Below are positions 36,008-49,405 of a DNA stretch of 64,000 nucleotides, piece by piece. A program made the translations under genes and the position numbers. A model generated the notes under the pieces. It was not told the origin of the DNA, made no database searches, and saw only the letters and a list, made by a program, of their open reading frames with translations. Where the stretch lies: the NCBI RefSeq assembly GCF_001640805.2, contig NC_066835.1, positions 2,969,269 through 3,033,268 on the forward strand, written 5' to 3'. The DNA is from Lates calcarifer. Its lineage: Eukaryota; Chordata; Actinopteri; Centropomidae. Position 1 is the stretch's first letter, and every line of letters starts with the position of its first letter.

Positions 36008-39000
36008 GTATAAAGTCTGAGGCTGCAGAGAGTAAAAAAGCTTTGGAGAGAGCGTTGGTGGGGATTTCCTGCTACAGAATTGATATTGCTTTTGAATGAA
36101 TCCCATGTCAGAGCAAACACCTCAAACATGAATTCTGTTTGCTAGTTTTTGCCACTCCATATGTTAGGTAGTATGAATCTTTCTTATTTGCTTTCCGTCT
36201 CAAAGAATTAATTGTTCAAGTCCAGAAATATTGATTCACACCGGCTGTAGTGATATAGGCTATTCATTTGACTGCAGGTGTAGCCTTTAGCAGTTTGACT
36301 TTGTCATCATAATGGTGATGAGTGTATGCAAACAGAGTCACAGTTTCAGCCCGCGGCCTTACCGAAACCCATACTCACACCCTGAAACCACAACACTCAC
36401 AGAAACAGCCTAACTTAGATGTGGGGACAGATATAGCAAGCGGCTGGTCATTTTTCCTATATTTAGCATTTCCTCTCAAAGTTTTCAACTTGTTTTCTCT
36501 TTGCACAATGACTCCCATTCTATGGTTCTTTGTGCCTCTTTCCTTGTTCCTGATTTGGTTTGCTGCTGCTCTAAATATATGATCTTCCCCACTTTTCTGT
36601 AAATGAACCTGTTGTCAGTGAGTCTCTGACTGTAAATATCAATATGGGACTGTAGGATTTTCATCGGGGATAGTTAAGTTTGAGGAGCAGTGAAGAAATC
36701 TTAAGTGTATGCATGAATGCTGTCAGACACAAGTTCTGTGGCTTTAACAGCGATACCACAATGATCAGCATTATTATTGTGAACTGTGTCACTATTTGAT
36801 CACTTGTACAGTATCTGGCTAATTGTTTGAATCCTATCCTCTGCTGTTTCTGTAATTTAAGGCCATGAAGTATTGACTTTTATCAGCCTGCGCTGCTGAC
36901 CAAAGAACTGCAGTAACATCAGCCAGTGTCTGGCACAGCTTCCAGCGGCCTGTAAGCAAGGTTTTTCCTGGCTCAAAATAGAGCTTTGGTGGTGGACCAC
37001 CCGTGCAGATCAGTATGCGCAGTATGATTGACTGAAACTGTTAAGGGATTGGTGAACGCTTTGGTGGTCCATGCTGCACATCTGTCAATGCACATCAGCT
37101 TCCTGTGCTTTTTGACAAGGATAAGGACAAATTTATTTACGATACTAAGGTATGGGGTTGTAAATAAAATATAGACAGTGGCATTACTATTCTTAAAAGC
37201 AGCAATAGAAATAAACTGACTAATGTATTATTGAGTCTCAGAACTCAGAGTCACCATCAGACACCTGATTAGTTGGCAGTTTTTTGATGTTGCTTTGTCT
37301 ACAATCTGTGAGAATGGTGGTTTTGCTGATGTGTGTCACTAGCACTCAGATTATATGATAAAAATACTACAGTAAAGTAACTTCCAGATACACCAAAACA
37401 AGAAATAATAATCCAGAATTTGCAGTTTTGATGGATCTGTATTTTGCTTTGATATTTGCCAACATGTTCCTGGACATGTAACCAGGCTGTTAATAATTAA
37501 AACAATTACTGACATTTACATTTGAATGTAGCAGATACCATCTAAGTTCATCCTGTGGACAATTCTCAGTCTCTGTTTTAGCTGCTGAGCTAATGTAAGC
37601 TAATGTTATGAAATCACAAGCAAGAAAGAACAAGCTGCTGCTCAGCTCTAAATGAAAATCTCAATTATGGTGATTAAGATACTGATGTTGTGTGTTTAAA
37701 AGTATAACTGAGGGATTATAGCTATTGTTTACTATTGGCAAGCGATAGCTGTTTCCTTTGGGCAGGCTAGCTGTTTCCCTGTGTCATTGTTACAGCGGCA
37801 CACTCTGGATCAATTGAATCTTCTGTCATTAAATTTGATGTTTTTGGTTAAATTAGCCTTAAAAGAGGACCAAAAATAGAAACAATCACACCTTGGCACA
37901 GTGAGCAGTAAACTGCCAAATAAAAGCTAGACATCCAGCAAAATAGGCGATTTAATACCATGCAAAGTACTACCATATAGTTAAATTATATATCATGGTG
38001 TAGAATTTGAAGGGAAGGTGTATTATGCTCACAGAGCTGTGGTGCATAGTAAAAGTCTTAGTTATTGTACCCTGAGTACATGCACAGGCCTCTTTGGCCC
38101 ATAAAGGTACAATTGTACATACATGGAATTAGTATGTTATTGGAACATTTGGTAGTGGGTTTTGAACCAGCACCACCCACCACAGCTGAGCTCTGCACAA
38201 CATCTGTCAACATGGTCTACTGTTGGGAAGTCAGGTCATCCAGCAAGTAGAGCCTTATTTTGTTCAGACAGTTTTTAGATGGCTATTTCCCTCCATGGAT
38301 TGTGGCAGCATAGCCTACTATGTGTTGGTCACACTGCTGTTTTCTGTGGCCATCGGGCTGGGTTGAGAGGGACATCTGTTCCGTTCTGGTCGGTGGTGGT
38401 ATGGTGGGGATCTCTGGTCTGTCTGTGGCTGGCCCTCTGGAGGGAGGTAAGGGCATCTGTGGTTATGGTTATATGTTGGGGTTTACACACATATGCACAG
38501 GTGTGCAAAAAGGTACACATCAACCTTTTAGATCCAGACACTTTTATTTTTATAGTCAGGTACACACACTGTACTTTTCTTTGCACTCTATACTCAGAAC
38601 TTACAGTCTGCACTCCCACAGGAATGTTTCACATGAAACATGCAGTCCTACATTTTAAACACTGATAATCAATTTCAGAGGTCACTAAGTACTACAGGCT
38701 GACTTGATGAAGACCACCCTGTACTGTCGCGAGCAGCGACTGTGACATATTCTGCTGTCTCTGAGGCGTTCAAGGGCCATATGTGAATCTCTGGACTGTT
38801 GGGATGCTGCGGAGGACACTGCCTGTGTTTTCTCTCCTCTGACAGATGGCACAGTGCCCAGAAACTCCCTCTGTGGCACTGCAGGATGGAGCCAGCACAG
38901 TCCTAAGCTTGGATGCTGCTGCTGACACTCCACCCCAAACCAGCCAGGGTCAGACCGAATGTATTTGCTGTTATTGGCCTTTTAGGTAAAATCAGATATT

Positions 39001-39350
39001 GACTGGTGGAGGTTTGTCCCTGACTACAACAGGTCAGCCAGAGGTCCAGACAGAGAGACGATTTCATTGCAGTATTGTGGGGCTTCACCTTAACTTCACT
39101 CTTTTGTAATTAAACTTATATAATAACTCTGTAATAACTTTTATAATTATTAAAATATCTGCCATTTAGCTGATTTAGGTGCATGAGTTTCTTTTCAGCT
39201 CAGTGTGACAGTCTACTGCGTTTCGCTGTTATTTACAGTCATCCTTCTCTCCTCTCCTCTCCTCTGCTTTTTGGGACAGGTTGACAACTCGTTACATTAA
39301 GTGCAATAAAAGCTTTCCAACAAGTGTTATAAATCCCTCTAAAACCAAAG

Positions 39351-39430
39351 ATGGACAGACGTCGACCCCAAAAGTCTGAAAGTCAGGCCAAAATATCAGC
39401 ATTTTTCAAACACGCAATCTGGAGACAGTA
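39351..39430 (+). pseudogene. Short coding-like relic, MDRRRP start
   Basis: An ATG begins MDRRRPQKSESQAKISAFFK and meets a stop at 39429-39431. A basic start followed by an I-x-x-F-F motif is common at the N-terminus of fish transposon-derived (hAT or zinc-finger MYM-like) proteins, and the next bases continue Ser/Thr-rich in another frame. This suggests a broken transposase relic. The evidence is thin. Confidence 0.25.
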
Positions 39431-41524
39431 GTGAGGATGCTAGGAGCTCCACTGCTGATGGCAGAGAAGCTAGCCCTGGTCAGAGGACCAGCAGCTCTCC
39501 TGCTTTTACAGATGCACCTATGGAAAGCAGTCAACCTATGGGAAACTGGTACTGATAAACCCACAGAGAACCATCACCCAGCTCTGCAGTTTCCTGTCAT
39601 TATGGGCATTTTTAGCATCTTTCAGCTGGTTGGTTTTGGTTTTACAGACAGACAGACAAAGATGGAAACTTGCTGGTAAATACAGTAGAACATTCAGCTA
39701 AGAGCCAGATAATATTCTCTGGAGTTGGTGGAGACCAAAATAAAGCCAGAAGTTTGGTGATTCATGTAGTGGACAGAAACAAGACTCTAAATGTTGCTCT
39801 GTGTCTGGTGGTTGAGTACATGAGTGCTATGTGGCGGTAGTTTAATCAGACCTCATTACTACCTCAGGAAAAACCCCACAACTGTCATTGTATTTTTATT
39901 CAAATGCTGCTAAGTACTAACTGCACCATGGAAATACTTGACATCACCCTTTTCCAAACAAAACCCTCTCCAACCCCCCACATTTTATTAAGAAATAATG
40001 GTCAAAGGGGAGATACTCAGACTTTTACTCACAAGTGTGGGTGAGCTCTACAACACAACCACCAAGTGTACACCGCCAAGTGATAGTGATAGTCTTTGGG
40101 CAAACAGCAGCTATGTATGAGCAGTAGAACAACCACTACACTAGCATGTATTCACTGTCTCTTCATTTAGCCAGAAGCCTTAGCAGCCTGATTTGCCCTG
40201 AGGCTTTTATGTGAATCCTGCACTCTGTTAGAGATCAGCCGATTGATGAGATGGATGAAATAAAAAGACAAGCAGTGTTGAGAAAGGTAAAATGGTTGAC
40301 CTGTTTAAAGTGTGACGTTCCATAAATAGGGATTTTTATATACACACAATCCTTTGTCATGTTGCAATTTTGCAGTAGTTCACACAATAACAATGGTAAA
40401 TGAAAAGATGGGTTTGGTAGGATGTTCTGTCGGTGATTATTATACAATAAGTGAAAAAACAACAATACTAACAAAACACTCACAATTTTCAGCATAGCAG
40501 TAGCCTGTGCCTTTTCCCTTAAAAGACTCTTTGTTCTCCGCCACAGTCTGTCTGCTTTAGAAGCAGGGTAAATGCTATTCTGCAAAAAAGGTGGCTAAAC
40601 TGAAAGATTTACCCTCTACTTCTGCATCTTTAAAAATAGCCCATAATTTCTACTCATCCACTGTTAAATGTTAATGTATTGTGTAGCTTGAGGTGCAAAA
40701 TGAATTCACAGCACTGGCTTTAAAAAAAAGAGGACAGTATTATCTTTTTGTTTTCATCCCTCTCTCGTTCTACATTCCTAACAAAGAGAAATACTCCTGT
40801 TAAAGAAATGTGTTTGGTAGCATGATGTTCACAGTGTGACAAGGCCATCCAGACAAGCCCCAGCTGCACAGAGGCAGCCCTCCCCTGTGAAAGAGCTCAA
40901 CACTGGCAGCTCTGTCACCTACAGAAAGGCTGACAAGTGGAGTAAGACTGATTTACTAAGCCAATATTAGTCTTCATGTTGCACTCACATACGACAACAA
41001 ACCAAAATATTTGAAAGCAATAACCACCTTTATTTTCAGCAGATTTAGGCCTCAGTAAACAGCATTTTTTTCATCATTGGCAAGGTGTTTTTTGAGATTT
41101 TTTTTTTGTAAAAATGTAAAATGACAAAAATATTCTCAATTTTGCCTCGTGCAAGTTCAGTTTGATGTTAACCATACCCAAATATTTGCAGTAAATGACC
41201 AGCAGCTCACAATAATTTATTGTCCTGCAGTGCTTACACCACATTGTCACCATATTGCTAAGACCGTACATGCATAGTGATGCATCTATTAGCCTACTGA
41301 CAATATATGTAGACAGAAGTGCATTGAGTCCCAAATTCAACATTGGGCAGTGATTTTTTCAGTACCCACTCTACCTCGATGTGATTTTGGTCCTGATCAC
41401 AGATATTAACCATGTTTATTTTTGGTCTGATATTAAATGTCTTATTGTATATTTTGACAAACTATTGTACATTTAAATCGAGACCTTGGCAACCAAGAAC
41501 TGAGTTTAGACCATGTCCGAATCA

Positions 41525-41544
41525 GTGGCACAGAACTGTGCCAC
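41525..41544. repeat. Perfect 9-bp inverted repeat
   Basis: GTGGCACAG, aa, CTGTGCCAC: exact complements two bases apart, with a third copy of part of the motif (ccacag) just after. No gene context. Confidence 0.65.
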
Positions 41545-41744
41545 AGTTCACAATGCATCAGTGGGTTCACCAGGGTGACAGCAACAAGCTCCTGCTAATG
41601 GCCAACATTTGTTATGCAGTCTACATGAAGGACAAACTATGCATGCTGGTCTGTACACAGATTAGCAGGTTAGTAGGTTACAGGTGTAGCATTTTGTATG
41701 ATAAAGCATAGTAAATTAAACTTGAGAGGGGCCATACAAGAGCC

Positions 41745-41965
41745 GTGACAATTAGTGGATTAATCAGCCAGTCAATCAACAGAAAAATAAGAAATTCAAA
41801 ATGATTTGGATAATATAATTGATTAGCTGTTAAAGGAAAAATGCCAAATATTTGTGGGGGTTTGCTGATTTTGGAAGAAACAAGACATTTGAAGACATCA
41901 CTGTCATTTTAATTTTTCACTTGTTATGATATATTATAGTCCAAACAACCCTACCAAACAAAATG
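41745..41965. repeat. Dispersed teleost repeat copy, gattaatcgat type
   Basis: Contains 'tggattaatcagccagtcaa', 'aaaatgccaaatatttgtgg', 'acaagacatttgaagacatc' and a ttatagtccaaa end, the clearest copy of this family in the window. Confidence 0.7.
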
Positions 41966-42844
41966 GTCTGAAACCATACCAAACCAAAGCTGTGATGCCC
42001 AACAGTTCAATGGCTGCCCATGAGAACGGGGTGTCTAGATCATTTATAGCATTATCCAGGGTGAGTTTTCCATAATATATTGTTGACATAGTTAATGTAC
42101 AATGAGCTGCTTTGAGTTAACCTCATACCTTCTCACCACACACATTTTTTTCTCATGGGTTTATCATGTCAGCCATTAGCACCCACAGCTAGCTTGCAGA
42201 TGTAAGCACACAGGAAGCGTAGATATGATTATCAGTGGGGTACTTATTGCTTAGTTAATTATGTTTAAGTGATAAACCATAAGAAATGCAAAAACATCTG
42301 ATAAATGAGTGCTTAAAACTCCAACACTGTTTTTTTTAATTGTGTAATTAATGTTTGGCCTGGTTGCTAAAAGTAGCTAGTTTAATATTAGCTGCTAGTG
42401 CTAGAAAGGTAATATGAAGACATTCCAATTTCTTCTGGCCCTGCAGCACAAAAGTGAATAACTGGCACACAGAGGGCGGGTAGAGAGACTGACATGACGG
42501 AGTAAAATATGATGGAGTATTTTAAGGTTCACCGGTCCACCAGTGTGGCTGCCCAGCAGGATTTGTCCTATTGGACAGTCCAACTATGATTCACAGGAAT
42601 GTATCTTAAAAGCCCAGAGATATGGTGATTCTGGGCTAAAATAGTATTTATGTTTGTTTCATGTATTCATTTGAGCTAGGTTACATTCTCCTCATCTGAT
42701 GTTTTTGTTTGCCGCCATTTTTCAGTGGAGTGGAAGCTTCAATGGATGTCATGTTTCATGCACGTCAAGATTTACTCACTGTTTACACATAAACGCAGGC
42801 GGTTGGAAACACACTAGTATTGGGTGTTTGTAAAACTGCAGAGA

Positions 42845-43910
42845 GGGCTACAGGATTCTGGAAAAAATTAGAATCACAATTGTTTGGCTTAGAATTGAGA
42901 TCATGGTTCTCTCTCACGATTTTTTTTCAATATGTTTTTTGCACTCTTTTACCTGATATACAAGGAAGCAAAACAGAAAATATAATGGTGCCTGATATAG
43001 AACAGGCTATATCTTTGGCTAAGTGGTAGGTGATCATGTCTGTAATTTCCTTGTGCCTATGGGAGCTTGGCAGGTGTGGTGATAAACTATGTAAGATTCC
43101 AAGGCATTTGATGCATCAGTCAGGAAGACCCTGGTTCTACTCACAGAATGTCAGTGGACAAGTTCGTTACACTTTTTTTTTTTTTTTTACTGTCTCACAG
43201 TTCACACACAGAGCACAGCAGGAGCAACAGAGCAATAGGCTGTAAACTTTACAACCATATCTGATCTGAAGTGACCAAACCACAAAACTAACTGTGGAGA
43301 TTCTTAATGAAAACAGAGGCAGAGCTACAGCACGATGCAGGCATTGTGACTTGCTCTGGTGTCAGGTGAGTTCTAGCTGGAGAGCTGCATGCCTGTCACG
43401 AGAACAGACACAGCTAAAGCGGAACCTACCGGTGTTATGACAAGTTCAGACCAGCTGACAGTGTTAGCAGGCCGACAAGAGAGATAGCAGAGCTATGACC
43501 AAGACGCTAAATTTATGTCTGCAGTGTTTCCACTGTATACATTTTGTTGCGGCGGCCCTCAGCTGGAAAATTACTGCTGCTGCTGCAATATTCCAAAGTT
43601 GCAAAATATCCGGTTGATCTGAGAGGGAGAGAGAGAAAATGGTAGAATGAACTAGCTAATCTTTTTTCGGCATGAGCACAATAGGGTGGTTCTGGTTTTT
43701 ATTTATCTTAACTCACCTTCTGGCCTCACACTATCACTCACTTGCTGCTCTAAATCACATGGTGTAACCACACATTGTCATTTGCTGAGAGAAAAGAGCG
43801 TTTGTGTTGTTGAAGCTGGTGTCCCAGGTGAAAATGCAGCAGAATCGTTGGCATTTAGAAATGAGATTGCGTAGAGCACTGAATAATACGATTAATCGTG
43901 CAGCCCCAAT
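42845..43910. repeat. Second dispersed repeat, possibly interrupted
   Basis: The left end ('ttggcttagaattgagatca' with an ctctcacgattttttttc block, to about 42990) and the right end ('ataatacgattaatcgtgca' followed by gcccca) look like the two ends of one teleost repeat separated by about 0.9 kb of other DNA. That DNA includes a T16 run at 43171 and a tRNA-like A/B-box pair at 43013-43142. Confidence 0.4.
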
Positions 43911-44961
43911 TGCAGGTGATATTACTGTATATACTAAATGATGATGGCAGCTCACTCTTGCAGGAGCTTCTTTAGTGGTGACTGGACAGATAATTGTCTA
44001 ATGCTGTTGCAAAAGCTGTTGCTTTATTTAGGATAAAACTGTCTATCAGCAGCCTCAGTCCAAAAATGTCAGGATCAGAGCTGGCTTTCACAAACCATTT
44101 TCAAATTTGAAGCCCCAGTCACAAGGACTCTGTGTTGCCTGGTACAGGATGGACACCCTGGGCTCGCTTCCATTCCCCTCTCAGCTTCCCCCTTTCACGC
44201 CCGGCCAGATGAGCGGCTGACCGCCTGCCTTCATCCCACCGGCTGGTATTCCCTCAATGCTCCACATGTCTGCAGGCTTTCAGCCTACTGAAAAAAGTCA
44301 GTTGGCGGAGGGGGGGAAAACCCATGGCATAAAAGAGCAGAGAGTGATGTCAGAATTGCCTGGACTCGTTTCAGCCGGACCCCTGGCAAGACCATGAACA
44401 CTTGCACTGTGGTGTGTGGACATTCTCCAGAGCTGCTCTTAAAAACCGAGTGCCTGTGCCTCTCTCTCTTTCTCTCTCTCCCTCTTTTTTTTCCATGTGG
44501 GTCCTTATATGTTTTCAGATTTTCCAGGGTTTTCTCAGAATGCAGCAGCAATAGCTCTCCACCTATGCTGGAAAATGAGACCTGAATGGATAAATTGTGT
44601 TTTAAAAATATGAAGTAACCCCTTCTATACCCCCTCTCCCAGTCAAATTAAAACACCGACCACTCACCCTGCCCCTCTACCTCACACAGCTTTGCCAGCT
44701 GTGCAGCTCGAGACCGCTGCCAAAAGAAACACAAGCTTACGTCAACTTCCAAATAAGGAGCTGCTACTTCACTTTGACCTGAAAGAGAGACACTTGGGGT
44801 GGGGGGTGGGGGGTTGAAAGAGGTGGAGATAGACAGGGAGAGCGTGTCCCCTCCTCCTCATTCATACGCATAATATACTCAGCTACCTGTTTGTCAGCCC
44901 AGTGCACGTAGAGCGGAGACTCGATTATCCCTCTCTCTTCACCGTCACTCTCATTCATCCT

Positions 44962-44982
44962 TTCTCTCTCTCTCTCTCTCCT
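44962..44982 (+). repeat. (TC)n microsatellite
   Basis: Pure pyrimidine dinucleotide tract directly upstream of the candidate exon at 45027; it could strengthen the splice acceptor. A similar CT tract lies at 44458-44482. Confidence 0.85.
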
Positions 44983-45026
44983 TCCCTTCACCTCTCTCTG
45001 GCTGTCCCTGCTCTCCCTCTTTCTAG

Positions 45027-45063
45027 TCATTCACAATCGGAGGACAACACCACCTGCTACCAG
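45027..45063 (+). other. Candidate 37-base exon upstream of the hivep3 giant exon
   Basis: A very strong pyrimidine-rich acceptor (ctctccctctttctag) and a CTACCAG|gtaaaa donor enclose 37 bases. Completing the AG left by the 35967-36007 candidate, it reads S-HSQSEDNTTCYQ and ends at a codon boundary. That frame continues openly into the giant exon if the acceptor at 49405 is used. It may equally be a non-coding leader exon. Confidence 0.4.
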
Positions 45064-45548
45064 GTAAAAAAAAAAAAAGAAAAGCCATTGATATCTTTTT
45101 GTCATCTGCAGTGATTTTGATGTGTGTGAGCTGCTGTTAGTGACATGATGTGTGTGTGTGTGTGTGGGGGTGTGGGGGGGTGTGGGGGGGGTCTTTGTTA
45201 TTGCAAAAGGCTGCAATCTCAATGAGCCAGGGAATAGTGGGAAAAACAAGATTCATTTGTGGAATCAGACTCTGAGCAACAGAGACAGTTGAAATGAGCT
45301 GAATATTTTAGCTGTTTTAAACATATGCAGACAGTGCAGCTTCTGCAGTGAGGGTGTTTGTGCATGTGTGTGTGTCTGTGTGTGAATGAAGGAGAGAGAG
45401 TGCATATAGTGAATGGTCCGTGGGCTGTGTATGTATTAAAGCTCACAGCTCAGACTAGGAGTGAATGAGCTCCCTGTGTTGTGCATCCAACCTCCCTTTG
45501 CCTGGCATGTTCTCTTGTGGACTGGGGAGTGCTCCCAAGGCTCTCTCT

Positions 45549-45550
<2 letters not shown>

Positions 45551-45582
<32 letters not shown>
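45551..45582. repeat. (CA)n microsatellite
   Basis: About 16 uninterrupted CA units. Open frames through it are low-complexity artefacts. Confidence 0.95.
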
Positions 45583-45585
<3 letters not shown>

Positions 45586-47410
45586 GGGTGGCTGTGCATG
45601 CGCTGAATCCCAGAGGGCTCTCCTGCTCTGTCCCTAGAGAGCGCCGCTATCAGGCTGCTGATGAAGCTGCGCTTTCTGACTTCACAGCATTGCTTACACT
45701 CAGCTGACATAGTGGTGGAAACACAACAACAGATGAGGGCATTCTCAGTGTAGCTCAGGTCAGATGAGTCCGCAAGATGATGATTTAGGGTGTTTGTTTT
45801 TTTTTTGACAAAGTTTCTACTTTATACCTCAACATGCTTTAAACGCCATTATTTCAGTTGGAGAAATGAAATGAGTTTTGAATACTGCACAATTTTATAA
45901 AATGTAGCTTTTTTAGGTCAAGTTCATTGGAAAAAAAACAACAAAAAGGGGCTTAAAATTGTGTTTGTGGTTGAATTGTAGAGAATAACGTAGCTTGGTT
46001 TTTTGATGGAGACTGATCCAGTTCTTTGTCATCTCCATATGCATTTTCCTTTCTGGTTACCCCCGAAAGAATGGAGTAGTATCTGTGTAGTACAAATTCA
46101 AGACTCCCAAAGTATTGATTTTCTTTTGAGATGTGTACCATCCTCTCTACAAAAAGCCTTAGCTTCTAGGAGGGAGGCACCTTCACTTGCCTCCCTCTCT
46201 CTCCCTCTCTCTGTAGTCGGTGAGGATGCTGGAAGATAAATTTAGCCCTCCAGCTCTCCTTCCATCTGCTACCACATGGTTTAGGGCCGTTACCATAGGA
46301 ACCACCGCTGGGTGCCCATTAGTGTGAGAAGAGGAAATTGACAAGATTTTTAAAAAGCCATTTATACAATATTCTCTTTCTATGTGCTGTGTGAATGGAT
46401 GCAGCATGTCAGAAATTTATATAAGAGAGTTGTATTAAACTTAACTTGAGGTGTATGTTGTAGGCTGTAACTGTAACTGTATGGCCACACTGCATATATT
46501 TACTTTTATATTGTGTAACTCCATACTACAGTAGCCCGTTTACAGATTTTAGTCACCAGTTTACAGATACAATACAACATAATATATATTCATATTGCAC
46601 ACATCACTTGTATTGCTGCCTAATGCCTGATGAGACCCAGTCTCTCTATTGGCTGGCTATAGGCTAATGTTCGTGGCAGGTATAATTAGCTGAACAAATG
46701 ATGGCTGTATTCCATTAAAGTGTGCCAATCCCATGAACCTGCTATTGTGCTGTGTGACTCACTGGTGGGACTTACTGGAACACTTAAATCGAACAAGCCA
46801 TAAATTTGTATACGAGATGTCAAAATGTCTGCTAAGATAAAGGTCTGCGTGCAAGTGATCTGGAACCGACATTACCCACAATTTATGCTAGTAATAGCTA
46901 ACTTAGCCTCAAACTGCTGGCATCAAGCACAGATGAGGTGAGCAACAGAGATTAACTTCACACACCCCAGTGTTCTTCATTTTTAAACTTGCAGTCTTCA
47001 GCCCCAACTGACACAAACTCGAGTGACATTTATCAGATTTCACACAGATCCCTCTAGAGCCACAATAGGCTTTATACAACTTTTTTCACATAACGTGGTT
47101 GCAGTCCCCAACGCCTGTAAACACGCTTTGATTTGTAAAATTGGTGGAATTTCATTTCAAGAGGAGATGTACTGATTTGTGATTAATCATTGCTGTAGAA
47201 AGATGTTTATATTCAGGTCTTTCTAGCTATGTAGTAATTTGCTCTAACATCTGTCTAACACTGAGAACATTACACCTAGATGTGTGTTTTCTAGCAAAGC
47301 CTTGCAACGGTTCACTCGGGGAGAATCACAGAGGCTGAGAGCCAAAGACAGGGGGAAATCAGGATCCATGTAGAGAAAAGGGCTGCGGGGAAAAAAAACC
47401 TGCCTGCTAG

Positions 47411-47442
47411 GTTCATTTGCACTAAGAGAGGTGCAAATGAAC
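47411..47442. promoter_or_regulatory. Perfect 12-bp hairpin made of octamer-like motifs
   Basis: GTTCATTTGCAC, eight bases, then GTGCAAATGAAC, its exact reverse complement. Each arm contains an ATTTGCAC/GTGCAAAT element one base off the POU octamer, and a true ATGCAAAT follows at about 47476-47483. This could be a POU-factor enhancer site upstream of the hivep3-like coding exons. Function is inferred only. Confidence 0.5.
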
Positions 47443-49405
47443 AGTCTTTAGTTCACTCTGGAACAAGTGTCACATATGCAAATGTAAATGAGCAGATGCA
47501 TTGCATGATTTTAAAAATGCCACTTGCTTTTAGCTACCATTTCTGTACTTGAAGTGCTCCATCTAAAATGTATTTCACTCCAGTCATTGTTAGCCTCATG
47601 CAGAGGATGTGGGTGCTCTGAATATCTCACAGTCTGAGCTTTAAGGCGTTATTTTCAATGAGATGACTGAGTCTTTGACTCTTCCGCAAAAGCTTAGTCC
47701 ATTTACACTACCTGTCTGACCTACATTTAGCATTTACTAGTCTCACTGCTAGATATTTAGGGCTGTGACATCTGAATGGTCTTCTGTAAGCTACATAAAT
47801 CATATACCTATATGTTATGCCTGCTTTTTGTTGTAAAGAATAGCACTGGTTTAATATTCATCAAATACTGGCATTTGTACTGTTCCCACAAGTTAAACCA
47901 AAGATGGTTATCAACCTGTTATCAGTAATTTGGATATAATCCAGCATCTTTGCCGTCTTCCACCAGAGTGTGGGTGTAGAAACCAGCTGGTCAGTGCGTG
48001 GGATGCCTTGTTTACTGTTTCAGTATGCTGGCACAAAAAAACACTGGGAGTTTTCTTCAGTATCTCTACTGAGTCACCTTGTGTATGCACTCACAGCTAA
48101 CAGCCATCTCTCGCCTTCATTTGGCTTGGTCTTTTTAAGTATCCAAAATCACAGCTAATCTGTGAAAATGATCCATACACTATAAAGTAATGAAGCAGGT
48201 AGAGCCTTTCACATCTGCTCTAATGCTGTAGTATTGCATGATCTGATGATCATTATTTTGAAGGAAGCATGGTCTGATTTTGGACAACACAACATGTCAA
48301 ATATGCAGCATTAATTAGAGCATGTTTAGACACTGCCAGGTTCACATGCCACAGTCCCTTATTTAATCCCAGTGTAATTAATTATGCAAAGAAAACTTCA
48401 AGCGAAGCAATTTCATCAAGCCCTAAAAAGAAAAAGGTGCTTCTTCTTGACAACTAATTTTAATATGAGTAAGGAGGTATTACTGAAGTAATTTTCATTT
48501 ACTGCTGGGAATGATGTAACTCCCTCCTCAACCAGGAAGATCTTGTATTTCCATCTGAAAAGGACATACTCTTCATTGGGCATCATTTTTTTGGGTCTGT
48601 CTGGCAGCAAAAAGATGTGACTCATTTTATGAGAGTGGGTGTGATATGTAACATGATGCTATCCAACAGAAAGACATTATGGTCCACAGCATTGAAATAA
48701 GTAATGCATGGTTGATGAGAAAACATTGAAGACCATGACAGTTTCAAGTGATGCTGTTATTGAAATGTTCCTGTCACAGACAGACATTGGACATATTTCC
48801 TCTCTCAAGAAACTTTAGCAGAATCATCATTTTTACTTGCTGCATGCTTATATATTCTTATATAAAAAATATTACATAAACCATTCTAATTTAAAAGTAC
48901 TCAGCAGCCAGGGGGGAGGAGGTGAAAGCTGAACGTTATGACACATACAGTGATTATGTAAGACATGAAACATAAATATCCATATTTAGTAAGAGTGGGG
49001 TCAGAGGTTTATCTGTCTCAAAACTGAATTATACGCACTATTCTGTGTAATGAGGTGTTTGTCTTCACAGATCTTCATGTTGAGAAGAGAGAAGAATCTT
49101 ATTTTCAACTGAGTCAACTGATCATCACAGTGTGTGGCAGCAGGGCTGGCTGAGTGCTTCATGATGACATACTTTAGGTCAGCAGGGCAAAGGACCTCCT
49201 CCACAGTACATGACATATCACAGCAGCATTCTTTGTTGCAGCTGTTCTACATTTGATGGTATCATTCTGCTGTCAAGCAATAAAGTTTAAGTAACACAAA
49301 GTGAAAATTATGAGGCCTGACCATCATCTAAAGTGGATATAATCTGATAGAATTCACCCACATTAAACTGATTGCCCAGTTAATGATTTGGCTTGAACTC
49401 TATAG

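Larger units (their letters stand above)
26000..44990. other. Long non-coding stretch, probably first introns of the downstream gene
   Basis: No multi-exon gene can be assembled on either strand. The stretch holds T-runs (26807-26834, 27021-27039), microsatellites, dispersed repeats, a nested hairpin element (31.08-31.49 kb) and one 41-base candidate exon (35967-36007). ORFs up to 128 codons (for example 38279-38665) show no domain or splice context. Confidence 0.45.
45064..49405 (+). other. Intron-like stretch before the hivep3 giant exon
   Basis: No convincing exon. Contains GT/G-rich simple sequence (45145-45192), a (CA)n at 45551-45582, the octamer-like hairpin at 47411-47442, and unique sequence around 46.60-46.76 kb that may be conserved non-coding DNA. 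Confidence 0.5.

Noticed and set aside
38279..38665. 128-codon plus-strand open frame
   Set aside because: Trp/Cys-rich composition, overlapping frames on both strands, no splice signals and no recognisable domain.
40235..40585. 116-codon minus-strand open frame
   Set aside because: No domain, no paired splice sites, AT-rich intron-like DNA.
43010..43145. tRNA-derived SINE or tRNA gene
   Set aside because: A-box-like 'ggctaagtggtaggtgatca' and B-box-like 'ctggttctact' occur, but no cloverleaf stems could be formed and the tail is not recognisable; too weak to call.
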